Shown piece after piece: positions 11,396 to 23,311 of a stretch of 64,000 nt of DNA; position 1 is the stretch's first letter; every line of letters starts with the position of its first letter. Made by a program: the position numbers and the translations under genes. A model generated the notes under the pieces. That model was not told the DNA's origin. It did no database searches and saw nothing but the letters and a program-made list of their open reading frames with translations. The stretch covers positions 49,230,725-49,294,724 of the forward strand of contig OZ023214.1 of assembly GCA_963995525.1 (NCBI GenBank), read 5' to 3'. The stretch is from Escarpia spicata. Its lineage: Eukaryota; Annelida; Polychaeta; Sabellida; Siboglinidae.

Positions 11396-11904
11396 GGTAG
11401 ATTGGTGAACTGCGCCGACGAACCAACATCGTTCGTAGTGTCTAACTGACGCGGTTGTAGGTCCGTTTTTAGTTAATTTTAGGATTGACTATCAGGAAAG
11501 TTTCGAAACCATTTATATGTTTGAATAGCAGATAGCGTAAACGTCGAAACGATATCAAGATAGTTGGGATCCAACGAACCGTAATGGTACTAGCAATCAT
11601 TCAAAAAACCGTTTTGGGACGTGTTTGACAGTTGTTAATTTTTCGCTCGCTTATCTATTTTCGGTAATATCGATTATGAAGAATAAATTGGTAAATCGCA
11701 CACCACAATGCACCCACTGAAGGATTAGGCGCATGAACTGTAAAGCCACTAGTGTAAACTGCCAAAGGAGAAGACGGTTCGCATTTCTTTTAACTATGCG
11801 TTAAAAAAACACTATCGATAGTATTGTGAGTCAACTAAGGAGGCAAATATTATTCATGCCAACTCAAAGACCGTCGTATATTTGAATTTACATGAATAAC
11901 CTCA

Positions 11905-12330
11905 GGGACGACCTGTTATCTGACATCTACACATTTGCACATTATACTCTGCACATGTCTACATAACATTTACAAGGAAATGGTGCGGCCAAATAAAGGA
12001 ACTGCAAAACACGTATATCTGACCAAATGCATCTGATAAGCAGGGGCCTATTGCTCAGAGCGGTTTACATTTCACGTCTTCGCAGTACTGTTCATTCAAA
12101 CACCATCGTGACTTCGCTAGGAAGCATTCGATCCCACTTCATTATATTGTTAACCAACCGTGCATATCCAAATGCGTATATCATGATAGCACTACTTTAC
12201 CAATCAACAAGTATTAATTTAATTTGGCATAGGTATCATTGAAAATACTGGACAAGTATCAATGGCGAAGGCCAACATGTAGAATTCACACACAAATGTA
12301 CAAACAAAATACAACGGTACTTTCTCCGGT
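11905..12330 (+). repeat. Dispersed repeat D, copy 1
   Basis: This region is collinear with 27320-28175. Shared blocks in the same order include a TCTGACATCTA..CACATGTCT block, TGACCAAATGCATC, TGTTCATTC with GACTTC.CTAG.A, and ATATCATGATGG/TAGC, ending near CACAAATG. The copies have diverged by many substitutions and indels. No coding potential is seen. Confidence 0.55.
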
Positions 12331-13835
<1,505 letters not shown>

Positions 13836-13838
<3 letters not shown>

Positions 13839-13891
13839 CATCTGCATAGGAGATATATATATATATATATAATTATATACTATGCAGGTGA
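13836..13891. repeat. Hairpin abutting the GA repeat
   Basis: ACTTCATCTGCATAG and CTATGCAGGTGAAGT form an inverted repeat around an (AT)n centre, giving a 56-bp foldback immediately next to the GA array. Confidence 0.7.
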
Positions 13892-15539
13892 AGTATCTCG
13901 CACGCATTTTTAACTACTCATAAAAATGAATGAACAGATTCCTACAGTGCCGAGAAATGATTTCTTGTTCTTTGGGAAGTCCCTTTTAGACGATTACACT
14001 GACGGTTTGCTTTCACCACTAAATTCCCACGGAATCACACATGCTCCCTGACTATTTGCGAGTCAGGAGACATTCAACTCAAGGGTTTGCAGAATCTGTG
14101 AAAATGTTGCTATTAATTCAATCGTACTAGGAAATATATCAAGTATTAATATTATATATTGGGGACAATTCCGTCATCTCCGTTACGGAAAACAGTATCT
14201 AATTCAATGTGGTCTAACGTAGTATTGGAAATATAGTTGTAAATAACAGGCAGTCTACAGTTATGTATGCTAGTTCATATGTTAAATAACATTTAAATAG
14301 CATCAGTGTATCCCTTTAATTGTGTCTAGTTGGAATGCATTAAGCATTCAACATGTAAAACATTTTGGGTGGCATATTGGAAGGATAACAAATTAAATAT
14401 CATACAATGTATAACAATATTTTGTCAGAGAGCTATACATTTAGTTTTGTTCCAGGTCGGTGAAGACGTTTTTATCCTTTCGTAACGAAGATGATTCTCG
14501 TAAATTGAACCCTGTATTCAATATAGCATACAATCTGACAAAACGACCCTTACGTGAACATATTTTACCTCCATATCATCCAATACGTCCTTTACCCACA
14601 TGTTAAATTTGAAATGAATCAAAGAATTAATTTTGATTAAAACTGAAACCGCAACATTACATATTTTTGCGTCTTTTCTGTGTAATGCTTTGTCACTCTT
14701 GCCCATAGACCACGGAAAGCGTTATTTAGGTTATAGGTTATAGGTACTCCTTTGTTGGAGCACGTGTTTTGGCAGCAGCTAATGCTGATGAGTCCAGGGC
14801 GCACGTCACGCTCTTTTTCCATTTCTATATGTGGACTCTTGCACATGCTCTGATATAGAGACTTGTTAGAAGGGACCGACGACTTTCCAAAAATGCATTA
14901 GACACAACATAGTACAGTACTGTAGATACAGTTAACAATACACCAAGTATTATCATTAATACATTTTACACCCACTGTCTATATGGTTTTTCAACATACA
15001 CAACATATTTTTTATTTTAAATTATGAATCCAGTTGTCGTATTCATAATTGTAATTTATTTGTAATTCGTAATACGTATTGAAATGTATACCCAAGTATC
15101 CATAGTTACGTAAGTGTGTACACGAGTACATATAATCTGTCCTTGTATTATGTATGTATGTTGATACATTGAGTAATTATCAACTAGAAAAACAAGTCTT
15201 ATGCTATTCTGATTTATGTCATGTAAATTGTGTTGTTGTTTATATTTATGGGGTGGCTCCTGTGCTAGCGATATTATATATCGTAATGGGAGTCTCCCGA
15301 CCTTATCTATTACTTACGTTACTCATTGTATATGTTTCGTATTTATAGGTCAAATAAATTGATTCTGAGTTCTGAGACAGTCCGATGTTCTAAACACCAC
15401 GCCCAGTGGCATGCCAAGATAACGAGATAAATCGGGAATTTGGGGGTATCCTTTAGAACTTTCCTAGGGAGCGAGTTCATTAGGTGCATAGGTGTACAGG
15501 GGGGATATGTAAAGCTACCTCGAAGAAATAGTACAAACA
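13892..15539. other. AT-rich intergenic stretch, no gene seen
   Basis: Open frames are short and without motifs. A reverse-strand frame at 14637-14846 has a few cysteines but no splice or family support. Confidence 0.4.
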
Positions 15540-17225
15540 AATCTACAAGGAAAGGTTCACCAAATATCCACAAAAAATGAACATAGATATATATGCTTAA
15601 ATGCCAGAAGCATAGTAAATAAGATAAACGATTTAGACATCATGATAGCGGATATAGACCCCGATGTAATAGGCATCACAGAATCATGGGCACATGAAGA
15701 CATGGTGGATGCTGAATTAGCTGTATCGGGTTATGTCATGTTTAGAAAGGACAGACAAGATAGAAGGGGAGGCTTAGTCTTGTTGTATATTAAAGAATCC
15801 GTACAGGCATATGGAGTACAAATGAAAAGGGAAGCAGATTGCGAGGAAACTATTTGGTGCAACATAGTTACCAGAAACTCAACATTAACAATAGGACAAG
15901 TTTATCGTAATCCCAACATAAGACAAGAGGAGGATGTAAAACTGTAGTGCTATAAAGGAAATAAGTAAAGGGGAATGTGTTATAATGGGTGATTTAAATT
16001 ATGGACATATTCAGTGGAAATCACAAGAGAGTGCTGGAGGTGATGACCAACATTTTCTACTTCTAATACAGGACTGTTTCCTTACCTAACATGTCTTGGA
16101 ACCAACCAGAGGTGGGAATGTGTTGGATTTAGTGTTCTCTTCTCAAAACGAATTAGTTGATAATGTTAAAATGCATGAACCTTTGGGATCTAGTGATCGT
16201 AACCAGATCAAGTTTAGTATAAAAGTACAATCGGGGAATAATAGTAAAAAGCGATGGAGGAGAAACTTTAACAAAGGCAAATATAAACAGATAAGAAAAT
16301 AATATTTAGCACACATAGATTGGACTAACTTAATGAAGGACAAGACAGCAACAGAATGTTGGACCATTTTGAAAGATGAGATTGAGGACATTATTGAAAT
16401 ATTTGTTCCCCTAAAAAAGCAAGGGGAACGATCTAGGAAGAAACACCTATCAAAAGAAGCTATACGAAAGATTGCTTACAAACAAATTATGTGGAGAATT
16501 TACAGAAACACTGGAAATATAGAAGATTATAACAACTACAAATAGGCCCTTAACCTAGCTACAACCGAAATTCAAAAATCCAAACGAACTTTTGACCAAA
16601 ACTTTGCGAATGATATAAAAAAATAATAGCAAGAGTGTCATGCTTATGTAAGGAGGAAACATGAGGTTCGTGATAAGGTGGGACCACTAGAAAACAGTGC
16701 AGGAAACGTAATATCTGATGGGTTTCAAATGGCAGAGGCCCTGAACGAATATTTCAGCTCAGTGTTTACCACAGAAGATATAAGTTCACTGCAACTGCCA
16801 GTTAATCAATTTGAGGGGCATGACTGAAATCAATTAGGGCAGTTGTTTGTTATTCCTGAAATTATATCAAAGAAAATTAAGATGATGAAAGAAAACAAAT
16901 CACCTGGAGTTGACGGGATACCATCAAAACTGCTTAAGGAAATTGTATATCAAATCAGTACACCACTTGCTACATTCTTTAACTCATCACTTAAAGGGGG
17001 AATCGTTCCACTAGAATGTAAAGAAGCAAACATTACACCATTATTTAAAAAGAAATCGAGGAGCAAGACAGATAATTACAGACCAGTGAGTTTAACATCA
17101 GTTTTATGCAAATTATTAGAAACACTTATTAGAGACCACAAGGTGGAATTCCTTGTAAAACACAAATTAATCAATTAATCTCAACATGGGTTCCTAAAAG
17201 CCAGGTCTTGACAAACTCTATCTTA
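15540..17225 (+). mobile_element. Decayed CR1-type retrotransposon ORF2
   Basis: This copy belongs to the same family as the element at 41690-46482. The endonuclease part (15642-15947) has DVIGITESWAHEDMVDAEL and GYVMFRKDR. A frameshift follows, then MGDLNYGHIQWKS near 15985. EPTRGGNVLDLVFSSQ is at about 16096-16145, then linker sequence to 16640. The start of the reverse transcriptase follows (16850-17178), with KENKSPGVDGIPSKLLKEI and NYRPVSLTSVLCKLLETL. Many stops and frameshifts interrupt it, and it breaks off at about 17225 before the catalytic FADD box. It is dead. Confidence 0.85.
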
Positions 17226-17850
17226 TATAATAAAAATTTCACTTTGCCTATCTGGATATTCAAAAAATGACGATCTGCATGTCTTGTAAAGAAAAACATG
17301 TTGGCAATATTGGAATATGCAATCAACACCAGACAAAAAGGCGAATATATATATACGATCGCATGCTCGCATGTAGGCAATATTAAATGTGCTAATTTCA
17401 CACCAAAACAATCATAGTGCTCACTTAAAACTGGACTCAATGAACATAACAATATATTATATTTATGGTCTTCAGAAATGCGATCACACAAATATTTGTA
17501 ATAGTTTTCGGGAATAGACCCTTATATATTATAAATTTTGGTGCAGACATCTGGTTATTTAAGTCGTATAGTATTGTTATGTTTTGAGTTTACAGTTGGT
17601 TTTAACTTTTAAGTCGTTATCAAGTATACACGTATCAGAGCTTGAGTTGTTATTGTTCATCGCCGACTGAAATCAATAGACTATTTCACGAAGTACGACA
17701 GCCCAAAGCACTCGACAGTTCTTCATTTTTCGCTTGAATCCGGAGTGTTCTGATGTTTAATTCCTTGCGAACTCTGGAAACACCAGGGCTTGGGTTGCGG
17801 TTGTTCATTAGCGACTGGTATGAATATAATCTATCATGCGACAAGGCAGG
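17226..17850. other. Intergenic sequence, no gene seen
   Basis: Nothing recognisable apart from AT-rich sequence. Composite-repeat module B begins at about 17850. Confidence 0.35.
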
Positions 17851-18063
17851 CAAGATTAAGATAATACAATGTGTATAATTATTTAGGAATAATACATCGC
17901 CATATAACTGACGTTGAATGTGTCAGCAGTAATGTATCAAGGCAATAAGCTTCGACATGTTCTTAGCATTCACATTACCGCTTCCAACGAGTCGTTGAGA
18001 ACGTAAATAGTGATGTAATCAAATTATGCGAAGAAGACGCTCCTTCAAAGAAATACACCGATA
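17851..18063 (+). repeat. Composite repeat, fragment of module B
   Basis: It matches 41120-41345, 50870-51090 and 59690-59870. The same ordered landmarks occur: GATAATACAATGTGTAT, CAAGGCAATAAGCTT, CTTCCAACGAGTC and AAGAAATACACCGATA. The copy stops abruptly at the RTE tail at 18064. Confidence 0.8.
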
Positions 18064-18600
18064 AACTTACTTTGTCCTCTTCGCACGAAGTTGTGCATAC
18101 GTCCGCCACCAGAACACGCCACTGTGATATATCTGTCGCATATCTTTCGAGGTATCCCCAGGTCCATCCCTGCTGTTTCATTTTTTCTCTACCGTCCTCC
18201 TACATGTCTCTTTTGGTCTGCCTCTCTTTCTCCGGCCATCAGGAGTCCATCTGAGGGCAACTCTGGGTAAGGCTGTAGGTGGCATTCGTAGAACATGTCC
18301 GATCCATCTTCACCTACGCCTCTGGATTTCTTGGGTGATGGATTTGGCAGCAGTCCTCCTGTGTAGCTCGGCGTTCGTTGGTGATGTTCGGCCAAATATG
18401 TTGAGAATTCTTCGAAGGCATCTGTTGTGGAAGACTTCTAGCTTGTGGCTGGTGATCTTGGTCATCTTCCAGGATTCAGCTCCATACAGAAGGGTGCTCA
18501 AAACGTTGCTCTTGAACAGTTCGTGTTGATGCGTCTTGATATCCACGAACTTCTGAGTGCTGCGAATGCTTGGCTGGCCTTTGACATCCTTGTTCTTATC
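18064..18600 (-). mobile_element. RTE retrotransposon 3' fragment, minus strand
   Basis: The minus strand gives the RTE C-terminus: FKSNVLSTLLYGAESWKMTK, HNRCLRRILNIFGRTS, then in another frame the terminal block QQGWTWGYLERYATD..QW and CTTSCEED. The element's 3' end lies at the left (about 18064), with a short TTAC-type tail. It is frameshifted near 18300 and 5'-truncated. Confidence 0.85.
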
Positions 18601-18776
18601 TATTTTTTGCAGACCAAAAGAGACCTGGAGGAGGACGCTACAGAAAAAATAAAAGAGCAGGGATGGACCTGGGGATACCTCGGAAGATATGCGACAGATA
18701 GATCACAGTGGCGAGCTCTGGTGGCGGACTTATGCACAACTTCGTGCGAAGAGGACTAAGTAAGTAAGTAAGTAAA
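18600..18776 (+). mobile_element. RTE 3' terminal fragment, plus strand, with (TAAG)n tail
   Basis: The plus strand encodes the same RTE terminal block (EQGWTWGYLGRYATD..QW, CTTSCEED) followed by a TAAG tetranucleotide tail at about 18756-18776. With the neighbouring minus-strand copy it forms an inverted pair of about 120 bp arms (18065-18187 versus 18640-18760). The tail adjoins the CR1/L2-like element. Confidence 0.8.
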
Positions 18777-19214
18777 TTTATTTCCTCATCCAGATAATAT
18801 ACAACACAATTCAAGAGCAATGTAACACAGATGAGGTGGCTACCAGAGAAGTATAACTTATCGAGCTGGTAGCCAATTAAATCAAACTCATATAGGTTAC
18901 TCCCACATACATAATATTACGTATATAAATGTTGCATTCAATTGCAATAGCTTCAGGTTTACGACTTTTGTAAATTAAAGCTAGAGATGTTGTACCAATA
19001 TAAGAACAAATTCACAAGCGAATTTCTTACAATATGTAATTAGATTTAAACTTTAGTTAATGCCAATTATAAAGCTCCTGGCTTTATGCTTAAACATATT
19101 TAGCGTTTTCGAATGTTTAATGTCTACAGGTAGTTTATTCCAAAGACGAGCCCCTATTACTTTCAAGGAGTTCTCTCCAGTTCTATAATTACATCTATGT
19201 ATATATAAATTGTT

Positions 19215-22124
19215 CTACTGTCTGGAACTTCTGATTATGAAGTCACTATTGCATTGGTAAAATTGGTGGAATAGACTAGGAAGTTGATTCGTACGCTGTT
19301 TATACACAAATATTAGAACATTTAGTTTAAATAGTTCCTGAACTTTAAGTATATTAAGTTCCCTATGCAATGCTGTGGCACTGTCACGGCGGTGACGTTT
19401 TGCTAATGTTTTAAGTAATAAATTTTGTAAAACTTGTATTTTAGATAAGTTAGTTTTACAAGCCGATCCATATAATTCAATCCCATAATTAATATGGGGA
19501 AATACATAGGCATAATATAATTGCCTGACCATATCGGCATTTATGAACGAGGCCATGTGATAAAATAAACCTGATAACTTAGACACCTTTGAACAAAGTT
19601 CCTTAATATGTTCCGACCATGACAGCTTACAGTCTAGATATATACCCAGATATTTGGCAGAGTTAACCCGTTCAATGCGTTGGCCCTGAAACAATAATGG
19701 CACGACTTCACGTTCCATATGTCTACTGAAGATTGTATAACATGTCTTACTCAAGTTTAGAGTTAGTTGATTGTACCGGAACCAGACACTAAGCGATTCT
19801 AACTTCTCCATAGCCGTATACACAGTATCATTGGCATCCATTCCAGTAATGAACAAGCTAGTATCGTCAGCAAACAATCGCAAAGATACGTGATCCATAG
19901 CACTCGTTATATCATTAATATATAATAGAAATAACACTGGCCCTAAGATGGAGCCCTGCGGAACGCCAGCTTGAACATGAGCATATTCTGAAACTGTGCC
20001 ATTAATGCTAACACATTGCTGTCTATCTCTTAAATAATGTCTAAACCATTTACATACATGACCTCTTATTCCACAATGATCCAGCTTATACAACAATATA
20101 TCGTGATTAATGGTGTCAAAAGCCTTACTTAGGTCAAGGTATACGCCAACAACTAATTCGCCATTTTCAAGAGAATTTCTAATGTTTTCTATAATTTCAA
20201 TAATCGCTAACGTAGTCGAATGATCTTTACGAAATCCAAATTGACATTCGGACAAAACGTAATTTTTATCCATAAAGTCTAATAACCTCTTCAACATTAA
20301 CTTTTCTAGGATTTTATTGAATACACTCATCAGACTAATTGGTCGATAGTTGGATGGTTCACACCTTGATCCTTTCTTAAATATAGGTATTATTTTTGAC
20401 ACCTTTAATGCTCGTGGTACCGTGGCTTCGGAAAACGACAAATTACAAATGTATGTCAGAGGTTTACAAATGAAATTGCATGACAATTTGATAATTTTTG
20501 AAGGGAAATTATCAATACCTGATACATTAGAATTAGCTAGCTTGTTAATTTCATTGATCACTTCTTGTTGACAAACTGGTGACAGGAACATGGTATTGTG
20601 TATCGGGTCGGATAGAAATTGTCTATATTCGTTTCCCTGAGTATATGTCTTTGATAATTCTTTACCTACAGTAGCGAAATATTGGTTCAATGCATTAGCA
20701 ATACTTTCGTTGTCGTTAAATTCTGTATGATTGATGACCAGCTTTTTAATGTTGTGCATGTTCCTTTTGTCCTTATTCACAAGTTCCGCATATATCTTCC
20801 ATAATTCCTTGGTTGATTGTTTTGCTTGTGAGAGTAAGCTACTGTAATATGATTTCTCCGCCTGCCGTATGATAGTTGTAAGTTTATTCTTATACTGTCG
20901 GTATTCTGTTTTATTGTGTTCATTTGGTCTATTGATATATTTCTTATACAACCTAGTCTTTGTTAAAACACTATTTCTAATACCTTTAGTCATCCACTTT
21001 TTGTCCTTGAAGCGTTTAATTGACATTCTGGTAAGTGGGAAAATTTTTTGGAAAATGGTGTCGTATTTGGTTACAAACATATCATAACATTCACCCGTGT
21101 CCTTACATGTCATAATATTGTCCCAGTTTATATTCTCCAGTTCCCGATTGAAATTTGAAATATTATTTTCACTATATATTCTCAGTTTAGGTCTGTCATT
21201 GGTTTCATGAGATTTGGATACACCTTTTATAATGATGAAGTTGGGTAAATGGTCTGATATATCTACAAACAGATTTCCTGAAATTATATCAGTTTTCATG
21301 AACTTTAAAGGTCGATATATATTCATATGATCAATGAGAGTTGCAGAGTGATCTGTTATTCTTGTAGGCAGTGTGATACATGGTAACATATTTTCCCTTA
21401 TTAACGTGTCCATGTATATCTTAGTTTGACACGAGTCCTGTTGTAAAAGATCAATATTAACATCACCACATATAATACAAATTTTACCTTCCTGCTTGAT
21501 AATAGACAAGTTTGATCCAATAAGATCAGAAATAACGTGTGTGTTATAGTTTGGATGTCTATACATATTGCCAATCACAAAACTGACTCCATCTTTAATT
21601 ATTTCAAGCCACAAATTGTCCAACCTAGGATTATGACATAACGTTAAGTCAAATCGTTCTTGGACGTACACGTCTTTCTTAATATAAACAGCAACTCCGC
21701 CTTTATTGTTATCTAGTGGTCCATGATAGTAGAAATTATATTCTTTGAATATATTCGCACATCTATCTTGGTTATTCATCCCTGCCTCAGTGATCGCAAT
21801 TACATCAAATTTTATATTTATAGAGTCAATATGTGCTTTAAGTAGATTGTAGTTTTTGAAAGAGCTTTGTAAGTTGATATGGATAACAGTTATTAGTCCT
21901 TCTGTTATGTGTATTGACTCGTTTAATTCGGTCAAATCATAATATTTGCAGTTTAGTGATTTTGTCACTTCTTCAGATAATCCTTTATCAAGGCAAGGCT
22001 GCAAATTATGTGTTTTTAAGAGTTCTGAAAATTTTGTTCTTGGGAGTTGGTATTCCGTAGTTAATTGGAGATTGGTCAACGTGCAAAATGGTAACAAATT
22101 CGCTATTTCCTTATTTTCACCCAT
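19215..22124 (-). CDS. CR1/L2-like ORF2: APE endonuclease plus reverse transcriptase
   Basis: 969 codons with ATG start. The protein nicks target DNA and copies the element RNA in place. The APE-type endonuclease spans residues of about 70-300: VIHINLQSS, DVIAITEAGMNN near residue 110, ICGDVNIDLL near 218 and ISDHLPNFI near 290. The reverse transcriptase spans about 540-810: NYRPISLMSVFNKILEKL near 595, YLDLSKAFDTINHDIL, VPQGSILGPVLFLLYINDI, and the catalytic LFADDTSLF near 752. A C-terminal domain follows. The frame ends in an amber codon at 19215-19217. The same frame then continues without interruption for about 53 more codons, including GARLWNKLPVDIKH, to a TAA at 19053-19055. The C-terminus is therefore cut by one nonsense change. 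Confidence 0.9.
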   Translation of the reverse strand: MGENKEIANLLPFCTLTNLQLTTEYQLPRTKFSELLKTHNLQPCLDKGLSEEVTKSLNCKYYDLTELNESIHITEGLITVIHINLQSSFKNYNLLKAHIDSINIKFDVIAITEAGMNNQDRCANIFKEYNFYYHGPLDNNKGGVAVYIKKDVYVQERFDLTLCHNPRLDNLWLEIIKDGVSFVIGNMYRHPNYNTHVISDLIGSNLSIIKQEGKICIICGDVNIDLLQQDSCQTKIYMDTLIRENMLPCITLPTRITDHSATLIDHMNIYRPLKFMKTDIISGNLFVDISDHLPNFIIIKGVSKSHETNDRPKLRIYSENNISNFNRELENINWDNIMTCKDTGECYDMFVTKYDTIFQKIFPLTRMSIKRFKDKKWMTKGIRNSVLTKTRLYKKYINRPNEHNKTEYRQYKNKLTTIIRQAEKSYYSSLLSQAKQSTKELWKIYAELVNKDKRNMHNIKKLVINHTEFNDNESIANALNQYFATVGKELSKTYTQGNEYRQFLSDPIHNTMFLSPVCQQEVINEINKLANSNVSGIDNFPSKIIKLSCNFICKPLTYICNLSFSEATVPRALKVSKIIPIFKKGSRCEPSNYRPISLMSVFNKILEKLMLKRLLDFMDKNYVLSECQFGFRKDHSTTLAIIEIIENIRNSLENGELVVGVYLDLSKAFDTINHDILLYKLDHCGIRGHVCKWFRHYLRDRQQCVSINGTVSEYAHVQAGVPQGSILGPVLFLLYINDITSAMDHVSLRLFADDTSLFITGMDANDTVYTAMEKLESLSVWFRYNQLTLNLSKTCYTIFSRHMEREVVPLLFQGQRIERVNSAKYLGIYLDCKLSWSEHIKELCSKVSKLSGLFYHMASFINADMVRQLYYAYVFPHINYGIELYGSACKTNLSKIQVLQNLLLKTLAKRHRRDSATALHRELNILKVQELFKLNVLIFVYKQRTNQLPSLFHQFYQCNSDFIIRSSRQ

Positions 22125-22380
22125 TACTGTTGTTTTTTGTCATATTAGTTAAAATATATTCTCTCAGCTTTGCTAGAATATATACTAGTAACCCTGAATG
22201 CAATTCATGTAGTACAATCATGTAACCTTTCATCGAAAACAATGTCTCAGTAGTTGGAGTAACGAATACACAAACAAAAAGTCAGATGACCACCACAGTT
22301 AGGGCATGTCGAGGCGCTCAAGAGTAAATTGATTGTTATTATGTAGTGCGCCAGCACAGATGTCTGTCACCTATATGTGA

Positions 22381-23085
22381 CTAGTCGACAGGCACAACGA
22401 CGCCGTCTATTATAAGCTTGCCTCTGCGGAACACCGCACGCTTCCCCTCCGCGAAGGCTCGTTGCATCTGCGCACGTGCGCGTTTCTTTGTTTCGTAGTC
22501 CGCCTTCGTCATGTCTTCTAGTACGTACACTCCCGCACCCGCTGTCGTTCTGTTTACGTAGGTCTTGGCGGTCAATAGAATCGCGTTTCTAAGTGGCCTC
22601 GTAACAATTGACGCGATGATGGGTCTGCCTGTAGAACTGTTGTTGGAGATAGGGCCGAGTCTGTGGCAGTGTTCAACACTCTCCATGGCTTGCTCAAGTG
22701 TGACGATGCCACCAAGATTGTGTTTGAGGAGTACATCTTTGGCTACGATTTTCTTGACGTCCTCACCTTTGGATTCCTCGACACCAAACACCCTAATACC
22801 CCACTCACGACTTCTTCTCTCCATTGCGTTAATTCTCTCCTCATAAATAGTCATCCTCGCCCTCGATTCCATTTCTCGTTTCGTTGTTTCTTTATGCAAC
22901 TTCTGTAACTCGTCAATTTTGTCCCTGTTCTCTTTAATCGAGGCAGCATTGAATTCACAGGACGCTTCAATAGCGTTCACTCTTTCTGCAATTGCACCAC
23001 ATTGTTGGCGTATATCGCTTTCTGCAATTGCACCACATTGTTGGCGTATATCGCTCAATTGGGTTACCACGTCACTTTGGATCAT
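22381..23085 (-). CDS. CR1/L2-like ORF1: coiled-coil and RRM-type RNA-binding protein
   Basis: I start the protein at the ATG at 23085 (MIQSDVVTQLSD), giving 234 residues. The longer open frame upstream is composite-repeat sequence and does not belong to it. Residues of about 5-95 form a predicted coiled coil rich in heptads and charges. From about 95 comes an L1-ORF1-like RNA-binding fold: REWGIRVFGVEESKGEDV, HCHRLGPIS, GRPIIASIVTRPLRNAIL, and a basic C-terminal domain. Its expected role is to coat and chaperone the element RNA. It has a perfect in-frame 36-bp tandem duplication (SDIRQQCGAIAE twice). No frameshift or stop interrupts it. Confidence 0.85.
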   Translation of the reverse strand: MIQSDVVTQLSDIRQQCGAIAESDIRQQCGAIAERVNAIEASCEFNAASIKENRDKIDELQKLHKETTKREMESRARMTIYEERINAMERRSREWGIRVFGVEESKGEDVKKIVAKDVLLKHNLGGIVTLEQAMESVEHCHRLGPISNNSSTGRPIIASIVTRPLRNAILLTAKTYVNRTTAGAGVYVLEDMTKADYETKKRARAQMQRAFAEGKRAVFRRGKLIIDGVVVPVD

Positions 23086-23096
23086 TTTGTAAGTAA

Positions 23097-23215
23097 GTAT
23101 CTTTAAAAGTAATTTACGAGAGCCGCTGCATACGCTTGGATGCCTTCTGTAAATCAGACCTTGCGGTGACACCTGGACTCTCTGTAAAAGAGCCAACTAT
23201 GTTTGCATGCGTTGA
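23097..23215 (-). repeat. Composite repeat end segment, inverted copy
   Basis: The reverse complement matches 51360-51465 and 41630-41690 (CATGCAAACATA..TGGCTCTTTTACA, GGTCTGAT, CATCCAAGCGTATGCAGCGG). All large copies read on the plus strand, so this segment is inverted relative to the copy that follows it. Confidence 0.85.
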
Positions 23216-23224
23216 TGTTCGGAT

Positions 23225-23311
23225 GTGATATAACATCGTGTTTCATTGAAAGAGGCAAACGCACGGCTTCGGCATCATTGCCTCTTTCAATGGAACACGA
23301 TGTTATATCAC
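23225..23311. repeat. 33-bp near-perfect inverted repeat at a repeat junction
   Basis: The arms 23225-23257 and 23279-23311 differ at one base, with a 21-bp loop. Each arm is the GCDTTS-encoding part of the foldback-element core (see 36300-36350), so the hairpin arose by an inverted join of two copies of the same sequence. Confidence 0.85.

Larger units (their letters stand above)
18777..23090 (-). mobile_element. Nearly full-length two-ORF CR1/L2-like retrotransposon
   Basis: ORF1 (22381-23085) and ORF2 (stop at 19215; natural end about 19053) are in order on the minus strand, separated by about 250 bp. The 3' untranslated region (18777-19052) ends at TTAC repeats. The 5' end meets TTACTTAC at 23090-23097, followed by composite-repeat sequence, so insertion into a TAAG tract is likely. 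This is the best preserved retrotransposon in the window. Confidence 0.85.

Noticed and set aside
23086..23196. 37-residue N-terminal extension of the CR1/L2 ORF1
   Set aside because: This DNA is the inverted end of the composite repeat also found at 41630, 51360 and 60150, so the extension is a chance open frame upstream of the true ATG.
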